A stretch of DNA of 14,478 bases, taken from an uncultured Fusobacterium sp. Its GTDB lineage: Bacteria; Fusobacteriota; Fusobacteriia; Fusobacteriales; Fusobacteriaceae. The stretch spans positions 1 to 14,478 of the forward strand of contig UQQO01000049.1 of NCBI GenBank assembly GCA_900543175.1. Reading direction: 5' to 3'. Shown one piece after another: positions 6,899-14,478 of this stretch; positions within the stretch are counted from its first letter, which is position 1, and each line of letters opens with the position of its first letter. The notes beneath the pieces were generated by a model, which made no database searches, was not told the DNA's origin, and was given only the letters and a program-made list of their open reading frames with translations. Position numbers and translations under genes: made by a program.

Positions 6899-7127
6899 TT
6901 TTACCCCCAAATTTTAGTTGCTTTAACTATTGTAAATAAAAACTCTAATTTTTACCATAAATCAAAATAATTATTTTTTTATTCACTTATACTTTAAAAA
7001 TAGGATGAAAAACCTATTATTTTATTTTTTATATGTTCACTATTTAGTAACAAAACCTCTCTATTTAAAGATTACAACTCCATATCCACATCATTTCTTA
7101 CTAAATCTTCCAAACTCTCTCTTTTTA
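6687..7127. repeat. Direct repeat copy B: intact dapF-lysA junction
   Basis: The intact member of the duplicated junction, covering the first 70 or so codons of dapF, the spacer 6899-7071 and the last codons of lysA. Its decayed partner is at 1821-2245 in the same orientation. About 4.44 kb lies between the two, containing the acetamidase, amidohydrolase and nhaC genes and the rest of dapF. No inverted terminal repeats or transposase accompany them, so homologous or illegitimate recombination is more likely than transposition. Confidence 0.92.
6999..7018 (-). ncRNA. Hairpin in the lysA-dapF spacer (weak terminator or attenuator)
   Basis: Six-base stem AATAGG/CCTATT with an eight-base loop, about 54 bases after the lysA stop. 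On the minus strand the right arm is followed by a U-rich stretch, and pairing can extend past one mismatch into the flanking A and T runs. The loop-closing pair differs from copy A by a compensatory change (G-C here, A-T there). Too weak for an efficient terminator; it may partly uncouple dapF from lysA. Function is inferred from structure only. Confidence 0.5.
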
Positions 7128-8376
7128 TTGAAATAGCACTCTTTCCATCTTTCACAAATACAACTGCTGGTCTTTGGGCTTTGTTATAGTTGCTTGACAT
7201 TGAATAACCATAAGCACCAGTTGTTGCTACTAATAGTAGATCTCCAGCTTCAGCCTTTCCTAATTTTCTATTTTTTATTATCAAATCCCCTGATTCACAA
7301 CATTTTCCAGCCACTGTTACTATCTCATCTTCAACTACATCTAATTTATTAGCTAATACTGCTTCATATTCTGCTTGATAAAGTGCTGGTCTTATATTAT
7401 CTGTCATTCCACCATCTATAAACACATATTTAACCCCACCAAAAGTCTCTTTTGTTCCTCCAACTCTATATAATGTGCTTCCTGCATTTCCTATAATGCT
7501 TCTTCCAGGTTCAATAGAGATTTTCTTAATATTCATACTCTCTTTTTCTAAACTTTTCTCTATATGCTCTATCATAGATTTCATAAACTTTTCTACATCA
7601 ATTGCTGTATCTTTCTCTGTATAGTAAACTCCAAATCCTCCACCTAGATTTATCTCTGGAATCTCTATATTAAGTTTTTCTGAAATCTTTTTAGTCTCTT
7701 TTATCATAACTTCTATTCCTTCATGGAAAGCTTTTGTATCAAAAATTTGTGATCCTATGTGGCAATGAAAACCTAAAAACTCCAAATTTTTATCAGATGT
7801 TATCTTCTCAACAATCTCTGGAAACCTCTCATCAAATATTGATTCTCCAAATTTTGATGAGTGTTTAGATGTTTGAATATATTCATGGGTATGAGCATCT
7901 ATTCCAATATTTATTCTTAACATAACTTTTACTTTTTGATCTTTCTCTAAGCAAATTTTAGAAACTCTTTCTATCTCCTCTTCATTATCAATTATTATAC
8001 TTCCAATTCCATAATCTAAGCACATTCTCAATTCATCATCTGTCTTATTGTTACCATGCATATGAACCCTTTCCATAGAGATTCCACTTGCTTTTATTGT
8101 GTATAATTCTCCACCTGAAACTGCATCAATATGTAGATCATGTTTTTCTACTAATTTACAGATGGCCTTTGATAAGAAAGCTTTTGAAGCATAAACAACA
8201 GTTGTTTTAAACTTGTCACTTTTAAAATTTTCTTTATATTTCATCATATTCTCTTCTATTAACTCTTGATCCATTACATATAATGGTGTTCCATATTTTT
8301 CTGCTAACTCTGTTACTTTTATTCCTCCAATTTCCAATACTCCACTATTATTTTTCATTGTTCCAAAAAATTTCAT
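7072..8376 (-). CDS. lysA: Diaminopimelate decarboxylase
   Basis: LysA, 434 residues, a PLP enzyme of the alanine racemase-like fold III group that decarboxylates meso-DAP to L-lysine in the cytoplasm. The PLP lysine is Lys65 in YASKA. HCHIGSQ at 204-210, the glycine-rich GGGFG at 245-249, EPGRS at 289-293, the CESGD motif at 360-364 and AYGYSMSSNYN at 388-398 are all present, so the enzyme looks intact. Length is normal (415-435). ATG at 8376 is preceded by AGGAGGAG. It has its own promoter candidate just upstream and no recognisable lysine riboswitch. dapF follows after a 173-base spacer containing a hairpin. The last 17 codons recur at 2190-2245 as part of the duplication. Confidence 0.98.
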   Translation of the reverse strand: MKFFGTMKNNSGVLEIGGIKVTELAEKYGTPLYVMDQELIEENMMKYKENFKSDKFKTTVVYASKAFLSKAICKLVEKHDLHIDAVSGGELYTIKASGISMERVHMHGNNKTDDELRMCLDYGIGSIIIDNEEEIERVSKICLEKDQKVKVMLRINIGIDAHTHEYIQTSKHSSKFGESIFDERFPEIVEKITSDKNLEFLGFHCHIGSQIFDTKAFHEGIEVMIKETKKISEKLNIEIPEINLGGGFGVYYTEKDTAIDVEKFMKSMIEHIEKSLEKESMNIKKISIEPGRSIIGNAGSTLYRVGGTKETFGGVKYVFIDGGMTDNIRPALYQAEYEAVLANKLDVVEDEIVTVAGKCCESGDLIIKNRKLGKAEAGDLLLVATTGAYGYSMSSNYNKAQRPAVVFVKDGKSAISIKRESLEDLVRNDVDMEL

Positions 8377-8426
8377 TTTACTCCTCCTATACTCTATCCA
8401 GTATCTGTTGACTAATTTTATCTCTC

Positions 8427-8454
8427 ACTATAGATATAATTCAAAATCGATCAA
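8427..8454 (-). promoter_or_regulatory. Candidate sigma70-type promoter of lysA
   Basis: On the minus strand TTGATC (8449-8454) and TATAGT (8427-8432) are separated by 16 bases, about 50 bases before the lysA start. This implies a leader of only about 45 bases, too short for a lysine riboswitch. The rest of the 286-base lysA-purA gap, roughly 8460-8600, is a nearly pure A/T spacer in which I find no gene or regulatory RNA. Confidence 0.5.
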
Positions 8455-8604
8455 AAAACAAATATTAATTTTGTATATATCTATTTATTATTTTATATAT
8501 TAATATTTTAAAATAAATAAAATTCTAGTCTACTATATAGATAATATATTATTTTAGATAAAAATTTAAAATATATATTAGTTCCTATTATATTTATATA
8601 TAAT

Positions 8605-8641
8605 AAAAAATCACAGCCTAATCTATAAACTGTGACCTTTT
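8605..8641 (-). terminator. Terminator of the ymdB-purA operon
   Basis: A hairpin 22 bases after the purA stop. The core stem TCACAG/CTGTGA (8611-8616 with 8630-8635) encloses a 13-base loop and extends by G-U and A-U pairs on the minus strand to about 12 pairs. The right arm runs into six U. Typical position and form for a rho-independent terminator. Confidence 0.75.
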
Positions 8642-8662
8642 ATTACTATATTTTTAATTTAC

Positions 8663-9952
<1,290 letters not shown>

Positions 9953-10654
9953 CTATTTTGTCTTTAAAATTTCAATATAATTTATATTCTTATTGTGTTT
10001 GCATAAAAATAACTGTTCAAACTCTGTTTTTATATTATCTTCTGCTTTTTCACTGTTGTGTAGATCTGAAGTATGATAAACTACCTCATATCCATCAAGT
10101 GAATCTACTAGATCTAATATATCTTGATAATATTTATCATGATCTGTTTTAAAGAAAAATTTTCCATCTTTCTTCAATATAACATCTAGTATTTTAAAGA
10201 AGCTCTCTTGAACAACTCTGTTTTTCTCATTCTCTTCCCAAGGATCTGGAAAATTTACATAGATTCCATCAACTTCATTTTCAGCTACAAAGGAAAGAAT
10301 CTCCTCTCCTCTTCTCCTTAAAAATAGAGCATTTGTAGAGTTATCTCTCTTTACTTTAGTTGCTGAAAGTACAAGTCTTTTAAATCTTAATTCTAGTCCT
10401 ATATGATTTCTTTCAGGGTATCTCATTGCCATTCCTTGAGCAAAATTTCCACTTCCAGAACCTATCTCTAAATATATAGGATTATCATTTTTAAAAAACT
10501 CTCTCCATTTTCCCTTATATGAATCCATAATCTCTTTATCATAGATAATATACTCAGGAAAATCAAGAAGTTTATAAATATATGGATTATAATTTTTTCT
10601 TGGATTCTTGAAAAAATGTCTCCATAAATCCTCTTTTAACTCTTCTTTCGTCAT
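9953..10654 (-). CDS. trmB: tRNA (guanine-N7-)-methyltransferase
   Basis: TrmB, 233 residues, methylates G46 in the variable loop of tRNAs using S-adenosylmethionine. The SAM-binding LEIGSGSGN is at 62-70, the family signature VNFPDPW at 133-139, KTDH at 169-172 and the C-terminal TEFE at 210-213, the last being the position of the usual T-x-[YF]-E tRNA-binding motif. Length is normal (210-240). ATG at 10654 is preceded by GGAGG. It follows waaA by 22 bases and precedes purA by nine, inside a tight operon. No anomalies seen. Confidence 0.96.
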   Translation of the reverse strand: MTKEELKEDLWRHFFKNPRKNYNPYIYKLLDFPEYIIYDKEIMDSYKGKWREFFKNDNPIYLEIGSGSGNFAQGMAMRYPERNHIGLELRFKRLVLSATKVKRDNSTNALFLRRRGEEILSFVAENEVDGIYVNFPDPWEENEKNRVVQESFFKILDVILKKDGKFFFKTDHDKYYQDILDLVDSLDGYEVVYHTSDLHNSEKAEDNIKTEFEQLFLCKHNKNINYIEILKTK

Positions 10655-10676
10655 CTATCCTCCATCTATATTAAAA

Positions 10677-11903
10677 TTATATTAATTTATCAATTTTATC
10701 TAAAACTTTTTCAGCTACTCTGCTATTTTCACTAAAAAATTCTCTGATCTTCTCTCTTTTTATACCTCTTGTTTTTTCAATATCCTCTATGGCTTTTAAA
10801 AATTCCTCTACACTTTCAACTTTATATCCTATATCTTTTTTCAATATCTCTTTTGAAATATCCTTTACATTTTGAAGATATTTTCCAAAAATTGGAGTCT
10901 TTTCATAAAATAGAGGCTCTAATAAACTATGTCCACCAATATTTACTAAGGTTCCTCCTACAAAGGTTATATCTGCTATAGCATAGAGTTTTCTAAGTAT
11001 TCCCATTTTGTCCACAAGTATTATATCAGTTTTTTGAAAATTGTCACTATTTATTTCACTATATTTTAAAAAACTTTTATTTCTCTCTTTGATAAGCTCT
11101 TCAATTTGAGGTATTCTCTCTAAATGTCTAGGAACTAATATTAACAATGTATTTTTCATCTTCTCAAATACATCTAATATTATCTCATCTTCACCACTTC
11201 TTGTACTTCCAGCAGTAAAAATCTCCCTTCCATCAACACAGATTGCCTGTTTAATATCTTCAATTACCTCAGGTGAAAATCTCTCTAGTTCTATATCAAA
11301 TTTTAAATTTCCTAAAGTTTCAACTCTACTTCTATCTGCTCCAATTTCAATAATTCTTTCACTATCAAGAGGTGATTGCATATAGAACCCTGAAATTTTT
11401 TCAAAAAGAGGTTTCAAATATGAACTAAACTTTCTGTATTTTCCAAAGCTTTTATCTGAAATTCTTCCATTTACAATGATCACTTTTCCAACTTTGCTAC
11501 ATTGAGTAATCAAATTTGGCCAAATCTCTGTTTCTATCAATATTAAAAGTTTTAGATTTATTTTTGAAATAATATTTTCTATAATATCTTTTTTATCCAA
11601 TGGGAAAAATATTATATCAACTCTATCATTAGCCTTATACTTTTGCTTAGCATTAGCCATTCCAGTATCTGTAAAAACACTTAATAAAATTCTCTCTTTT
11701 CTCTCTAATAAAAGTTTTTTTATAAGTGCTTCAGACAGATTTACCTCTCCCATTGATGAGCAATGAACCCAGATATAATCTTCTTTTCTTAAAAAATCAA
11801 AATTTTGTTTAAATCTTTTATTAAAAAATTCTCTTTTATCTTTATTAATAAGCATATACATATATAAAAATGGCATTAACAATGCACGAATAAAATTATA
11901 CAT
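10677..11903 (-). CDS. waaA: 3-deoxy-D-manno-octulosonic acid (Kdo) transferase
   Basis: WaaA (KdtA), 408 residues, a GT-B glycosyltransferase of family GT30 that transfers Kdo from CMP-Kdo to lipid IVA at the cytoplasmic face of the inner membrane. An N-terminal hydrophobic anchor spans about residues 3-20. Catalytic-base Glu53 lies in SSMGEVN, ETEIWPN is at 124-130, AGSTRSGEDE at 231-240, PRH at 258-260 and the nucleotide-sugar block GGTLVNIGGHSLLEP at 316-330. Whether it adds one or more Kdo residues cannot be read. It starts two bases after the cmk stop, with its ribosome binding site inside the last cmk codons, so translation is probably coupled; Cmk makes CDP, which leads to the CTP needed for CMP-Kdo. 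The gene shows that the host makes LPS. Confidence 0.95.
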   Translation of the reverse strand: MYNFIRALLMPFLYMYMLINKDKREFFNKRFKQNFDFLRKEDYIWVHCSSMGEVNLSEALIKKLLLERKERILLSVFTDTGMANAKQKYKANDRVDIIFFPLDKKDIIENIISKINLKLLILIETEIWPNLITQCSKVGKVIIVNGRISDKSFGKYRKFSSYLKPLFEKISGFYMQSPLDSERIIEIGADRSRVETLGNLKFDIELERFSPEVIEDIKQAICVDGREIFTAGSTRSGEDEIILDVFEKMKNTLLILVPRHLERIPQIEELIKERNKSFLKYSEINSDNFQKTDIILVDKMGILRKLYAIADITFVGGTLVNIGGHSLLEPLFYEKTPIFGKYLQNVKDISKEILKKDIGYKVESVEEFLKAIEDIEKTRGIKREKIREFFSENSRVAEKVLDKIDKLI

Positions 11904-11905
11904 AT

Positions 11906-12565
11906 TTATCCTACCTTTCTATCTATGCAATTTGAAATAGCTTCTACTACCTCATCTATACTCATTTTGCTACTATCTATCTCAATAGCATCATCAGCTT
12001 TTTTCAGTGGACTTTCCTTTCTAGTTGAATCTATATGATCTCTCTCTTTGATTGAATTTAAAACAGATTCATAATCTTCCTCTATCCCTTTTTCTTTATA
12101 TTCATTTAATCTTCTTCTAGCTCTTTCCTCTGGTGAAGCTACTAGAAATATTTTAACTTGAGCTTTTGGAAATACAACTGTTCCAATATCTCTACCATCT
12201 AAGATTATTCTTTTCCCTTTGCTTATCTCTCTTTGAAGCTCCACTAATTTTACTCTTACAGCTTTTATTGCAGCTACTGGAGAAACAACAGCACTTACTT
12301 CTGGTGTTCTTATCTCTATTGAAACATCTCTTCCATTTAGAAAAAATTGATTTCCAATTATATCTAATTTTGTATTTTCTAACATTTCAGCTACACTTTT
12401 CTCATCTTCTAAATTCACTCTATTTTCTAAAGAGTAAAGAGCTATCATTCTATACATCGCCCCTGTATCTAAATATGTTAGATCATATTTTTTTGCCACT
12501 ATTTTAGCTATTGTACTTTTTCCACTTCCTGCTGGTCCATCAACTGTTACTATAAACTCTTCCAT
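11906..12565 (-). CDS. cmk: Cytidylate kinase
   Basis: Cmk, 219 residues, phosphorylates CMP and dCMP with ATP in the cytoplasm. The P-loop GPAGSGKST is at 10-18, followed by YLDTGAMYR at 31-39, the NMP-binding domain insertion at about 40-110, DGRDIGTVVFP at 123-133, and the arginine-rich lid SPEERARRR at 144-152. Standard length for bacterial Cmk (about 220-230). ATG at 12565 follows AGGGGG. It lies 13 bases after prmA and two bases before waaA. CMP released by the Kdo transferase is a Cmk substrate, which gives this pairing biochemical sense. Confidence 0.97.
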   Translation of the reverse strand: MEEFIVTVDGPAGSGKSTIAKIVAKKYDLTYLDTGAMYRMIALYSLENRVNLEDEKSVAEMLENTKLDIIGNQFFLNGRDVSIEIRTPEVSAVVSPVAAIKAVRVKLVELQREISKGKRIILDGRDIGTVVFPKAQVKIFLVASPEERARRRLNEYKEKGIEEDYESVLNSIKERDHIDSTRKESPLKKADDAIEIDSSKMSIDEVVEAISNCIDRKVG

Positions 12566-12578
12566 TATATCCCCCTAA

Positions 12579-13511
12579 TTAATTGGCTTTGATTAACATT
12601 GCTCTCCATTCTTTATCAGCTTTTACCTCAAGAATTTCCATTCCTAAAGCTTCAACCTCTCTTTTTAATAGCTCACATTTTTCATCTATTATTCCAGAGA
12701 ATATTACCAATCCATCTTTTTTAACTACCTTTGAAATATCATTAAGCAGTATTAAAAGTACGTCTGCTAATATATTTGCAACTACTACATCAAATTTTTT
12801 CCCATTTACTACAGACACTAAGTTTCCTAAATAAACCTTTGCTCTCTCTTCAGATATTCCATTTAGCTCTAAGTTTTCCTTAGCTGATTCCACTGCTAAC
12901 TCATCAATATCAGTTCCATAAACTTCAGAAGCTCCAAGTCTATCTGCTGCAATCATTAATATACCAGATCCTGTTCCAACATCTATTACACTATCTCCCT
13001 CTTTAATATTTTCTTCCATAAGTTTTAAACATAGTGAAGTTGTAGGGTGAGAGCCTGTTCCAAATGCTCTTCCTGGATCTAGCTCAATTATAAGCTCATC
13101 ATCTTTAGGCTCATACTCTCTCCAAGTAGGTTTTACAACAAATCTTTCACTTACCTTTTCAGTAAATAGATATTTTTTCCAGCTATTTTGGTAATCTTCC
13201 TCATCATATTCATAAAAATCAATAGTATAAACTATATCTTCTCTATCTGCAAATACCTCTTCAAATCTTTCTAAAATAACTTTTTTTCTCTTTTCAGCAT
13301 AGATATTTAGAGGAAAATAAGCTGAAACAGCATGATCTACCATCAAGAAATCTTTCTCGTTTTTATAAAAATCAAGAGGATTTTTATGTTTCATTGGCTC
13401 CTCTATTTTTAGACCTGTTACACCAAAATCATAAAATATATCTGAAATCTCTTTAGTTGCTCTATCTATATCATCACTTTCATAAATTACTTTTATCTCT
13501 ACTACTTTCAT
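12579..13511 (-). CDS. prmA: Ribosomal protein L11 methyltransferase
   Basis: PrmA, 310 residues from the start chosen here, trimethylates lysines and the N-terminus of ribosomal protein L11 with SAM. An N-terminal substrate-recognition domain (about 1-100) precedes the methyltransferase domain, with LDPGRAFGTGSHPTT at 144-158, the SAM motif DVGTGSG at 177-183 and the catalytic-region ANILAD at 245-250. I choose ATG 13511 because GGAG sits six bases upstream. The in-frame TTG at 13523 and ATG at 13517 would place the start on or beside that site, with no spacing. The gene begins 12 bases after the ymdB stop. Length is at the usual size for the family. Confidence 0.95.
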   Translation of the reverse strand: MKVVEIKVIYESDDIDRATKEISDIFYDFGVTGLKIEEPMKHKNPLDFYKNEKDFLMVDHAVSAYFPLNIYAEKRKKVILERFEEVFADREDIVYTIDFYEYDEEDYQNSWKKYLFTEKVSERFVVKPTWREYEPKDDELIIELDPGRAFGTGSHPTTSLCLKLMEENIKEGDSVIDVGTGSGILMIAADRLGASEVYGTDIDELAVESAKENLELNGISEERAKVYLGNLVSVVNGKKFDVVVANILADVLLILLNDISKVVKKDGLVIFSGIIDEKCELLKREVEALGMEILEVKADKEWRAMLIKAN

Positions 13512-13523
13512 AACCATCTCCAA

Positions 13524-14318
13524 TTACATAAAGTTTATTTGTGTTAAAGTTTTATTTATTCTCTCTATGTTTTTACACTCTCCAGTTTCTAAATCAATCT
13601 CTATCTCAATTGCATTGATTCTCTCATTTCCCTCTGCTATCTCAAATCTTTGAGGTAGTGCATTTAAAAACTTAGGTAGTACAGAGTTTATTGACATTCC
13701 TATAATTCCATTTGTAGAACCTGTCATTCCCACATCAGTTATATATCCTGTTCCCTCTGGAAGTATTCTCTCATCTGCTGTTTGAATATGAGTATGTGTT
13801 CCATAAATTGCAGATACATATCCATCTAAATGCCATCCCATAGCTATCTTTTCTGAAGTTGCTTCTGCATGGAAATCAACTATAATAACTCTTGTTTCCT
13901 TTCTAACCTCTTCTAAAATCTCTTTTACTTTTTTAAATGGACAATCGATTGGTGGCATAAATACCCTACCTTGAATAGAGATTACTCCCACTTTATTTCC
14001 ATTTCTATCTTTTACTATTGTATATCCCTTTCCTGGTGTTCCTTCGTCTGGATAGTTTGCTGGTCTTACAACTCTATCTGTTTTATCTAAATATTCATAG
14101 AAATCTTTTTTATCCCAAATATGATTTCCACCAGTTATTACATCACAACCCCATTCTAAAAGTTGATCTGCTATCTTTCCTGTAATTCCAAATCCTGCTG
14201 CTGAGTTTTCTCCATTAACTATTATAAAATCATAATCAGATCTTTTTTTCTCAAGAAAAGCTTTTAAAGTTTCTCTTCCTGGACTTCCTACTATATCTCC
14301 TACTATTAATACTTTCAT
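13524..14318 (-). CDS. ymdB: YmdB-family metallophosphoesterase
   Basis: 264 residues, of the TIGR00282/YmdB family, whose Bacillus subtilis member is a 2',3'-cyclic-nucleotide phosphodiesterase needed for biofilm and nanotube formation. Metal-binding blocks are GDIVGSPGR (Asp8), NGENSAAG (Glu37, Asn38), GGNHIWDK (Asn65, His66), DFHAEATSEK (His150) and GTHTHIQT (His175, His177), all intact. ATG at 14318 is preceded by AAGGAT. It is the first gene of the operon, about 40 bases downstream of a strong promoter. In many genomes ymdB follows rny (RNase Y); here its upstream side instead runs into an apparent insertion-sequence end, and rny is not in the window. Confidence 0.93.
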   Translation of the reverse strand: MKVLIVGDIVGSPGRETLKAFLEKKRSDYDFIIVNGENSAAGFGITGKIADQLLEWGCDVITGGNHIWDKKDFYEYLDKTDRVVRPANYPDEGTPGKGYTIVKDRNGNKVGVISIQGRVFMPPIDCPFKKVKEILEEVRKETRVIIVDFHAEATSEKIAMGWHLDGYVSAIYGTHTHIQTADERILPEGTGYITDVGMTGSTNGIIGMSINSVLPKFLNALPQRFEIAEGNERINAIEIEIDLETGECKNIERINKTLTQINFM

Positions 14319-14357
14319 TACAATCCTTCTTTCTATTTTATTTTTTCTTTACTCTAA

Positions 14358-14386
14358 ATTATATCATTTTTTTTTTTATTTAACAA
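14358..14386 (-). promoter_or_regulatory. Strong sigma70-type promoter for the ymdB-purA operon
   Basis: On the minus strand TTGTTA (14381-14386) and a perfect TATAAT (14358-14363) are separated by exactly 17 bases, about 40 bases upstream of ymdB. The spacer contains an uninterrupted run of 11 A on that strand (T at 14367-14377 on the plus strand). It is the only clear promoter before the six-gene run. Confidence 0.8.
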
Positions 14387-14429
14387 TTTTTCATTTATAA
14401 ACTCTTAATATAAAAAGACTCTGATTATT

Positions 14430-14478
14430 TGTACTGCACCCAAAATCTTAGACAACTAAGATGGAGGGTGTAGTTTTT
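14430..14478 (+). mobile_element. Probable terminus of an IS3-family (IS150-like) insertion sequence, cut by the window edge
   Basis: TGTACTGCACCCA at 14430-14442, followed by a TTAGACA box, resembles from memory the terminal inverted repeat of IS150-group elements. The tip folds on itself: 14433-14441 pairs with 14466-14474 (one G-T wobble) and 14445-14451 pairs perfectly with 14456-14462 around a four-base loop, then five T. That structure also fits a plus-strand terminator, but no plus-strand gene reads into it. The element would continue to the right of the window; no transposase is visible here. It could also be a solo fragment. Confidence 0.5.

Noticed and set aside
6898..6910. TTG start for dapF at 6910, adding four residues
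   Set aside because: The G-run that would serve as ribosome binding site for ATG 6898 would lie inside the extension, and the extra residues are not typical of DapF.
8377..8662. Lysine riboswitch or other leader RNA upstream of lysA
   Set aside because: The promoter candidate leaves a leader of about 45 bases, and the remaining spacer is almost pure A/T without the conserved lysine-element core or strong stems other than the purA terminator.
13511..13523. TTG or ATG starts for prmA at 13523 and 13517
   Set aside because: They overlap or abut the GGAG ribosome binding site; ATG 13511 has proper six-base spacing.

Overview
The window is AT-rich, densely coded bacterial DNA that looks like a Fusobacterium chromosome. 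The protein sequences have a low-GC, Lys/Ile/Glu-rich character, yet waaA (Kdo transferase) implies a lipopolysaccharide outer membrane, and the ymdB-prmA-cmk-waaA-trmB-purA order and the NhaC/M20/acetamidase genes fit Fusobacteria. The genus is an inference from gene content and composition; no 16S or other marker is present. Every gene from 534 to 14318 is on the minus strand. Only a small Spx/ArsC-like thioredoxin-fold gene (119-478) is on the plus strand, and it meets the minus-strand block at a shared bidirectional terminator.

Layout, in transcription order on the minus strand from the right edge. At the right edge (14430-14478) is what looks like the terminal inverted repeat of an IS3-family (IS150-like) element. 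A strong sigma70-type promoter (14358-14386), whose spacer contains 11 consecutive T (plus strand), then drives a tight six-gene run: ymdB (phosphodiesterase), prmA (ribosomal protein L11 methyltransferase), cmk (cytidylate kinase), waaA (Kdo transferase), trmB (tRNA m7G46 methyltransferase) and purA (adenylosuccinate synthetase). It ends at a terminator at 8605-8641. After an AT-rich spacer come lysA and dapF, the last two steps around meso-diaminopimelate (lysine and peptidoglycan precursor). nhaC-family antiporter and M20D amidohydrolase genes follow dapF closely. A terminator and then an acetamidase/formamidase gene come next, and finally, past a decayed region, a DAACS-family amino acid:cation symporter.

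The main discovery is in the roughly 630-base stretch between the symporter and the acetamidase (1773-2403), which has no intact gene. About 425 bases of it (1821-2245) are a decayed second copy of the dapF-lysA junction at 6687-7127: the first 70 or so codons of dapF (with two in-frame stops, an 18-base deletion and a 1-base frameshift), the whole intergenic region, and the last 17 codons of lysA. The two copies are in direct orientation and flank nhaC, the amidohydrolase gene, the acetamidase gene and the intact dapF. This is the footprint expected if a cassette entered by a single crossover in dapF-lysA, or by a tandem duplication, with the redundant dapF then decaying. The nhaC/M20 part is visibly more AT-rich than the flanks. 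A hairpin in the lysA-dapF spacer has a compensatory base-pair change between the two copies, which suggests a real RNA structure.

Functionally, the right half is core housekeeping (nucleotides, tRNA and ribosome modification, LPS core). The left half is amino-acid and amide handling: the symporter for import, M20D deacylation of N-acyl amino acids, amide hydrolysis to ammonia, and Na+/H+-linked transport, placed behind the DAP/lysine genes. The pathway joining the cassette genes is a hypothesis from context only.
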